Positions 59,640 through 64,000 of a stretch of DNA of 64,000 nucleotides are shown in pieces. The translations under genes and the position numbers were made by a program. Every line of letters starts with the position of its first letter. The first letter of the stretch is position 1. The notes under the pieces are model-generated. The model did no database searches and was not told the DNA's origin. It saw only the letters and a list, made by a program, of their open reading frames with translations. The stretch spans positions 1-64,000 of the forward strand of contig JASMLR010000010.1 in the NCBI GenBank assembly GCA_030748575.1, in the 5' to 3' direction. This DNA is from Phycisphaerales bacterium (GTDB taxonomy: Bacteria > Planctomycetota > Phycisphaerae > Phycisphaerales > SM1A02).

Positions 59640-60078
59640 GAGTCGTTCACCAGCGGTCGGGTCCTGCGGGCGCCACCCCCGTTCTGGAGAAGGGGGCTTG
59701 AGGACGTCGGGCCGGCTGACACCACACTGCCGTTCAGGAACCGATCGCGCACCCACGGATCAGGTCGTCGTGGATCGCCGCGTGGCTTCGGCCGCAGTAC
59801 CGATGCGGGCAGATCGTCCTCGCATCGGGAAAAGTGTGATTCAAGCGGTCCGTCATCCCCGCTCCTCCCCGCGGCCATCCGGGCTGCGAGTGGAGGTCCA
59901 TCCTTGGACGCGGGGCACTGTACAAGTGCGTGCGAGCGTCTACAAGGGGCCGATCGCTGTGCAAGGGCGGCACGCACGCGATTGTGTCTGGATGCAAGGC
60001 AAACGAGAGCCGGAGAAAACTTTCATCCACCGCAGTCGGTCGGGAATGTCAACGGCCGGTGGACAGCGTGGGTCGCGC
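59640..60078. other. Non-coding region upstream of dnaA
   Basis: These 439 bases hold no supported gene; track ORFs on both strands are Arg/Pro-rich shadows. Iteron-like copies of TGTRCAAG lie at 59918-59965. No canonical DnaA box (TTATCCACA) was seen; the nearest (TTTCATCCACC) is near 60022. Confidence 0.6.
59918..59965. repeat. Iteron-like repeats upstream of dnaA
   Basis: CTGTACAAG (59918-59926), CGTCTACAAG (59937-59946) and CTGTGCAAG (59957-59965) share the core TNTRCAAG or TCTACAAG and end 19-20 bp apart, about two helical turns. A fourth weaker copy (GATGCAAGG) is at 59991. They may be binding sites for the adjacent DnaA-like protein; that is inference. Confidence 0.45.
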
Positions 60079-60966
60079 TCACTCCCCTTGCACTTCGCGG
60101 GTCGAGCGGATAACGGCCTGCTGTGTCGCGCGGGTTGTGAATCCGATCGCCCGGTAGAGCTTGAGCGCAGGGTCGTTGCGCGAATCGACCGCCAAGCGCA
60201 GGGTTGTGACGCCCCGGCGGGCGAGCCGGCGCATGGCGTCCCGGAGGATTGCCCGGCCCAGTCCGAGGCCGCGGTACGCGGGCGTCAGCCCCAGATACGC
60301 GAGGTCTCCCATGTGACTGGCGCCGCACGTGCAAAGGACGCATCCGATGGTCTCGTCCCGCAGCCGCACAGCCAGCCAGAGCTCGTCATGGACGACGCCA
60401 CCCGCGCGGTGCCCGCTGATGATGTCGCGGGTGTTTCGGAGCCCGCAGAGCCCCGGGCAGTCCCGGGTCTGTTCATAGGTGGCATCCAGCGTCTGAACCA
60501 GCATGTCGTCGGTCGTCGTTACCAGCGAGATGCCCGGGGGCAGGTCCGCGGCGGCGGGTCGCTTCGGCACCGCGCACGTCATCGTGTGCAGGATCGTCAG
60601 TGACTGGAAGCCTGCGGCCTGGAACGCTGCGAGCGATGGGGCGTCCTCCGGCCGCAGCAGGCCCTGCAGGAGGTCAATGTCACGGCAGCCACGGGCCGCG
60701 GCTTGAATGACGGTGGCGACGGCGTTTGGGGGGACCTGCGGCGAGGGCTGTGTGGCCAGCACCGTCGCGGTGCGGCCGGGAGCCGGCACCAGGAGGGCGG
60801 CCGCCACCAGGCCACCCTTGGGCCGCTCAAGGCCGTGGAGCCCGCCTGTACCCAACTGGCCGGCCCGCAGCCGCTCCAGAAGGGGGCGCGGCCGCACGCC
60901 TGACGGGAAGAGACACCGCAGCGCTTCTTCGTACCGTTCCGGCGGGACAACCATGGGGGTGAGCAT
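60079..60966 (-). CDS. GNAT-family acetyltransferase
   Basis: This 295-residue protein has a C-terminal GNAT domain with the acetyl-CoA motif LGLTPAYRGLGLGRAILRDAMRRL (about residue 230) and a preceding half that looks like a second, degraded GNAT unit, as in mycothiol synthase-like tandem GNATs. The substrate is unknown. The start at 60966 has CTGGAG 8 nt upstream; the track ORF has 71 extra codons. It is divergent from the 61195 gene. Confidence 0.8.
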   Translation of the reverse strand: MLTPMVVPPERYEEALRCLFPSGVRPRPLLERLRAGQLGTGGLHGLERPKGGLVAAALLVPAPGRTATVLATQPSPQVPPNAVATVIQAAARGCRDIDLLQGLLRPEDAPSLAAFQAAGFQSLTILHTMTCAVPKRPAAADLPPGISLVTTTDDMLVQTLDATYEQTRDCPGLCGLRNTRDIISGHRAGGVVHDELWLAVRLRDETIGCVLCTCGASHMGDLAYLGLTPAYRGLGLGRAILRDAMRRLARRGVTTLRLAVDSRNDPALKLYRAIGFTTRATQQAVIRSTREVQGE

Positions 60967-60993
60967 ACGGGGGGCTCCAGATGCGTCGGGTGC

Positions 60994-61000
60994 TACACTA
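60994..61000. promoter_or_regulatory. Symmetric divergent -10 (TACACTA)
   Basis: The heptamer reads TACACT on the plus strand and TAGTGT on the minus strand, where it lies 28 nt before the GNAT ATG with its SD site. On the plus side it would give a leader of about 190 nt to the gene at 61195. Confidence 0.4.
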
Positions 61001-61194
61001 CCCCCTTCTGTCGCGGCCCGGCGGGTGGTGATGGAACCCCTGGAATGGAACGCACTGGCGCGCCGGGGGGCCTTGTGGGGGAGCCTTGCGGGTGCGCGAC
61101 GCTCCGTTGTGCCGCGTTCCCGAACAGTGTGTCCCCCGAACGGGGGGCCTGGGAGCGGCCCTGACCCGGACCGCTGCAAAGGAGTGTGGTGCTC

Positions 61195-61812
61195 ATGCGT
61201 CGCTCAAACCTCTGTCTCCTGCTGATGACGTTGATGCTTGCCGCGACCGTGCAGCAGGTGTCGGCCTACCCGCGACCGGCCCGGGGCACCGCTCGGCCGG
61301 AAGTGACGTTTCAGCCGGGACCACTTCGAATGTTCGTCGATGCGGACGGGACCCGGTATTGGTATCTCGTGTACGACGTCGTCAATACGAGTGGGGAAGA
61401 TCGAACGTGGGCGCCGTCGTCGGTCCTGTACACGGATAAGGGCGAGATTCGCCGCGATGGCGAGGGCGTCTCGCATCAGGCCCGCAAGGCCATCATGGAC
61501 CATGTCGGAGATCCGCTCATTGAGCCAAAGGTGGCCATCATCGGCGTGTTGCGTCAGGGGACCGGTCACGCCCGGCGAGGCATGCTGGTCTGGCCGGCGG
61601 GCACCAAGCACGTCAACGAACTCCGCATCTTTGTGGAGGGGATCAGCCCCGAGACGGCCATCGTGCCGCACCCCGGCACGGGCGACCCGGTGACGCTTCG
61701 CAAGAACCTGTACCTGCACTACCTCGTGGGGGGAGAAGCGGCCGCTCGCGGGGACCAGGCCATCGATCTGCACCCGAGCTACACAGCCGAAGAGCACTGG
61801 ATTTTCCGGTAG
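61195..61812 (+). CDS. Exported protein of unknown function
   Basis: This 205-residue protein starts with a signal peptide (MRRSNLCLLLMTLMLAATVQQVSA) and continues with a beta-rich domain (YWYLVYDVVNTSGEDRTWAPSSVLYTDKGEI; GMLVWPAGTKHVNELRIFVEGIS). No motif is recognised. AAAGGAG precedes the start region; GTG codons at 61186 or 61189 are alternatives. A hairpin follows the stop. Confidence 0.75.
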   Translation: MRRSNLCLLLMTLMLAATVQQVSAYPRPARGTARPEVTFQPGPLRMFVDADGTRYWYLVYDVVNTSGEDRTWAPSSVLYTDKGEIRRDGEGVSHQARKAIMDHVGDPLIEPKVAIIGVLRQGTGHARRGMLVWPAGTKHVNELRIFVEGISPETAIVPHPGTGDPVTLRKNLYLHYLVGGEAAARGDQAIDLHPSYTAEEHWIFR

Positions 61813-61826
61813 CACCTGCCCAGGGA

Positions 61827-61846
61827 GCGCCGCCAGGGAGCGGCGC
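61827..61846 (+). terminator. Hairpin after the 61195 gene
   Basis: GCGCCGC pairs with GCGGCGC around a six-base loop 14 nt after the stop codon. No T-tract follows, so it is a weak terminator candidate. Confidence 0.5.
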
Positions 61847-62011
61847 CTCTCAGCCCCCCGGGGAGGCCTGACGGCTATGCCCGGGCGTTCCGAGGAGGAT
61901 TTGAGGCGTTCAGCGGCCGCTGGAGGGGGAGCGAGCAAGGCGGCTTCGGGGGGTGCGGCGGGAAACCGCTTCTGATACCATGCACGGCTCGACACGCTCA
62001 GGAGGTGTTTT

Positions 62012-62293
62012 GTGGCACATAAGAAGGGCCAGGGGTCCAGCAAGAATGGTCGCGACTCAAACCCGCAGTTTCGCGGCGTGAAGCTCTATGGCGGCCAGTA
62101 CGCCAAGGCCGGCTCGATCATCGTCCGTCAGTGCGGCACCCACTTTCATCCCGGGTACCTCGTGTCCCGAGGTCGCGACGACACCCTGTATGCACGTCAG
62201 GCCGGAACCGTGCAGTTCCGAGGCCGCCACATCGACATCGTTCCGGCGGATCCGAACACGCCTCGATACACGGCGGTTGAGAAAGCCTGCTGA
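62012..62293 (+). CDS. rpmA: 50S ribosomal protein L27
   Basis: L27 has an N-terminus reaching the peptidyl-transferase centre. The 93 residues begin [48 protein letters not shown], without an N-terminal extension needing cleavage. The GTG start has a full AGGAGGTG upstream. An extended -10 (TGATACCAT) lies about 32 nt before. rplU (L21), its usual partner, is not upstream; obgE follows. Confidence 0.97.
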   Translation: MAHKKGQGSSKNGRDSNPQFRGVKLYGGQYAKAGSIIVRQCGTHFHPGYLVSRGRDDTLYARQAGTVQFRGRHIDIVPADPNTPRYTAVEKAC

Positions 62294-62382
62294 CCAGGCC
62301 CGCCGCTTTGTGAGACCATCCACGCGGACGCTTCGGCGTCCGCGTGTTCCATGCTGCCCGGCGTGCATCTGAGGATCGCTTC

Positions 62383-63405
62383 TTGCTTGTCGACCGCTGC
62401 ACAATCTTTGTCCGCTCTGGAAAGGGTGGGAATGGCTGCGTCAGCCTGAGACGGGAGAAGTACCGCCCCAAGGGCGGTCCCGACGGTGGCAACGGTGGCC
62501 GCGGCGGCGATGTCATTCTGGTCGGCGACGCAGGCCTCTCGACGCTCCTGTCGCTGACGCCGCGTCCGCACTATCGGGCCCGCAATGGGCAGCCCGGTCT
62601 GGGCTCGTCCATGCACGGTCCCAACGCCGACGACCTGCTCGTCCCCGTGCCGCTGGGCACGATGGCGGTGGACCGCGCGTCCGGCGACCTGCTGGCGGAG
62701 ATCACGGAAGACGGTCAACGCGTGACGGTGGCCCGCGGCGGTGCTGGCGGGTACGGAAACGAACACTTCAAGTCGGCGACCAACCAGACGCCGCGTGAGG
62801 CGACGCCGGGGGCGGCCTGGGAAGAGCGGACCCTTGATCTGGAATTGAAACTGCTGGCCGACGTGGGACTCGTTGGTCTGCCCAATGCCGGCAAGTCCAC
62901 GCTGCTTGCGGCGGTGTCGGCGGCGCGGCCGAAGGTGGCCGACTATCCCTTCACGACCAAGTCGCCGCACCTGGGCATTGCAGAACTTCCGGGCGATCGC
63001 CGGCTGGTCATCGCGGACCTTCCCGGGCTCATCGAAGGTGCAGCCAGCGGGGCGGGCATGGGCCACGACTTCCTTCGGCATGTCGAGCGGACCGGCGTGC
63101 TGCTGCATGTCCTGGACGCGATGCCCATCGACGGGACGAGCCCGCTGGAGAACTGGTCGCGGATTCGAAGCGAACTCGAAGCGTTTGGAGATGTACTCGC
63201 GGACAAGCCCGAGTTGATCCTGCTCAACAAGTGTGACTTGATCGATGACGAATCCACCGCGGCCATCGTCGCGGAACTCGCCGCCGAAACCGGCCGCACA
63301 ATTCTTCCGGGATCCGGTGTGACCGGCGAAGGCGTGCAGGCGCTTCTGGAGGCCGTCTGGACTGCGCGTGGAGGCGGGCAGGCCGAGGCCGGCTGGCGCG
63401 GCTAA
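62383..63405 (+). CDS. obgE: Obg-family GTPase
   Basis: ObgE is a ribosome-assembly and stress-linked GTPase acting on the 50S subunit. The 340 residues have the glycine-rich Obg domain (RSGKGGNGCVSLRREKYRPKGGPDGGNGGRGGDVI) and a G domain (GLPNAGKSTLLAAVSAARPKVADYPFTTKSPHLG; DLPGLIEGAASGAGMGHDFLRHVERT; NKCDL). The TTG at 62383 is proposed because LVDRCTIFV then matches the MFVDEAKIFV start of known Obg and GAGGAT lies 6 nt upstream; the track uses a GTG 13 codons earlier. Confidence 0.95.
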   Translation: MLVDRCTIFVRSGKGGNGCVSLRREKYRPKGGPDGGNGGRGGDVILVGDAGLSTLLSLTPRPHYRARNGQPGLGSSMHGPNADDLLVPVPLGTMAVDRASGDLLAEITEDGQRVTVARGGAGGYGNEHFKSATNQTPREATPGAAWEERTLDLELKLLADVGLVGLPNAGKSTLLAAVSAARPKVADYPFTTKSPHLGIAELPGDRRLVIADLPGLIEGAASGAGMGHDFLRHVERTGVLLHVLDAMPIDGTSPLENWSRIRSELEAFGDVLADKPELILLNKCDLIDDESTAAIVAELAAETGRTILPGSGVTGEGVQALLEAVWTARGGGQAEAGWRG

Positions 63406-63566
63406 CGGAAACATTCTCTGAATCAGGGGCAATGCGTCGCGCGGTGGCGCGTTGGAGTGCTGAATTGGGGGCCATCGTGTAAGGGTTGGCGTTCTTCGGA
63501 ACACCACGGATTGCCGTTGTGGCGGTCATGGTGCGCTCCCTCAACCATCGAAAGGACAACACTTCC

Positions 63567-64000
63567 ATGCTTCTGACAACAACACTGGCAACGTGCGTGC
63601 TCCTTGCAACACCTGAGACATTCAACTTCGACTTTGAAGGTGGCCCCATGTCCGCGTGGGCAGCCTCGGTCATCGAGTCGGCTCCCGGGACCAACATGGT
63701 CATGACGGAGGATGCGGCGAGGATCAACCTCCCGCCCATGCATCTCAAAGATGTGTCGGTGTCGACGCTCATGAGCGTCTTTGACGCCCTGACGCCTCAC
63801 ACGAGTTGTTTGGAGGTGGAGCAGGATGGTGGGCAGGTCTGGGTGATGAACTCCACTCCCGTCGATCAGCGGAGGATCTTGCGGCATGCGGACGAGGTCA
63901 AGCTCGGGACGAGCGTGTGCTCGATCCCCGACGCCTTCCGAGTGGCCGATGGCCCCGAGAGGCTGATTGAAGCGGTGCGAACCGTATGCGCCCTGGACGG
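63567..64000 (+). CDS. Partial exported secretin/STN-like protein
   Basis: The gene starts at the ATG at 63567 and runs off the right edge, so it is absent from the ORF track. The visible 144 residues have a signal-like start (MLLTTTLATCVLLATP) and the pattern FEGGPMSAWAASVIESAPGTNMVMTEDAARINLPPMHLKDVSVSTLMSVFDAL, which resembles the short STN/secretin N-terminal domain of outer-membrane secretins and TonB receptors. AAAGGA lies 11 nt upstream. The full domain order is unknown. Confidence 0.6.
   Translation, partial: MLLTTTLATCVLLATPETFNFDFEGGPMSAWAASVIESAPGTNMVMTEDAARINLPPMHLKDVSVSTLMSVFDALTPHTSCLEVEQDGGQVWVMNSTPVDQRRILRHADEVKLGTSVCSIPDAFRVADGPERLIEAVRTVCALD

Noticed and set aside
59557-60603. 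348-residue plus ORF over dnaA and GNAT
   Set aside because: It crosses the start of dnaA, the intergenic region and the GNAT gene in the antisense direction; composition is Arg/Pro-rich without motifs.
62197-63507. 436-residue minus ORF opposite obgE
   Set aside because: Antisense shadow of obgE; no signal peptide, motif or promoter.

Overview
The window is a continuous stretch of high-GC bacterial chromosome that most resembles a planctomycete, probably class Phycisphaerae. This rests on several things seen together: a secreted protein ending in a PEP-CTERM-like tail of the PAPAALALLG...RRRRR type; several secreted enzymes ending in dockerin-like DxDGxG repeats; a short RpoA N-terminus (MHVRWRGLEL) that I associate with planctomycetes; a histone-H1-like Hc1 protein; and LPS-type glycosyltransferases. 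The assignment is inference from the sequence; no rRNA gene or database search supports it. No tRNA, rRNA, CRISPR array, prophage or intact insertion sequence was seen.

Layout. 1-3.5 kb: PEP-CTERM protein (-), a long G-rich non-coding stretch, dnaK. 3.5-15.5 kb: PepC-type peptidase, secreted M14 carboxypeptidase with dockerin repeats, two sugar glycosyltransferases, archaeal-type ProS, a UbiA prenyltransferase, two tandem secreted SGNH-like esterase paralogues (the second apparently catalytically dead), a mannose-6-phosphate isomerase and a Gly/Tyr/Trp-repeat protein. 15.5-23 kb: FabZ-like dehydratase, Hc1, PurB, a second UbiA-like protein, PlsY, and an LPS/heptose cluster (O-antigen ligase, heptosyltransferase, GmhB-like phosphatase, SDR) with translationally coupled ATGA overlaps. 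23-31 kb: lysS followed by a tightly packed run (transglutaminase-like, NAD(P)HX dehydratase, YhaM-like exonuclease), a polyprenyl-type GT2, a conserved unknown protein and a secreted unknown. 31.1-45.5 kb: one co-directional S10-spc-alpha ribosomal superoperon from rpsJ to rplQ with secY, infA and rpoA, driven by a near-consensus sigma70 promoter and closed by a strong hairpin. 45.5-64 kb: sulfotransferase-like protein, a 30-bp tandem repeat, pheS, tyrS, the cdaA-cdaR pair, a hypothetical/lipoprotein/RDD run, a degenerate NtrC-like regulator, a DegT-family protein without its PLP lysine, a HEAT-like protein, dnaA, a GNAT, rpmA-obgE, and a truncated secretin-like protein at the right edge.

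The most interesting cross-cutting signal is promoter grammar. At least ten genes carry a TANNNT -10 hexamer that ends only 6-8 nt before the start codon and have no Shine-Dalgarno site, so their mRNAs are predicted to be leaderless. Genes with a proper SD have the hexamer about 30 nt or more away. At three divergent gene pairs the -10 is a TANNNTA heptamer, which is a -10 on both strands; a fourth pair uses the palindrome AGTATACT. Other signals worth following are: a structured 185-nt insert with a 19-codon Arg-rich micro-ORF between rplC and rplD; a DnaA with altered base-contact residues and iteron-like repeats upstream; pseudoenzyme-like changes in the NtrC-like, DegT, CdaA and second SGNH proteins; a 122-bp tandem duplication spanning a convergent gene junction; and a 17-bp perfect inverted repeat enclosing 60 nt.
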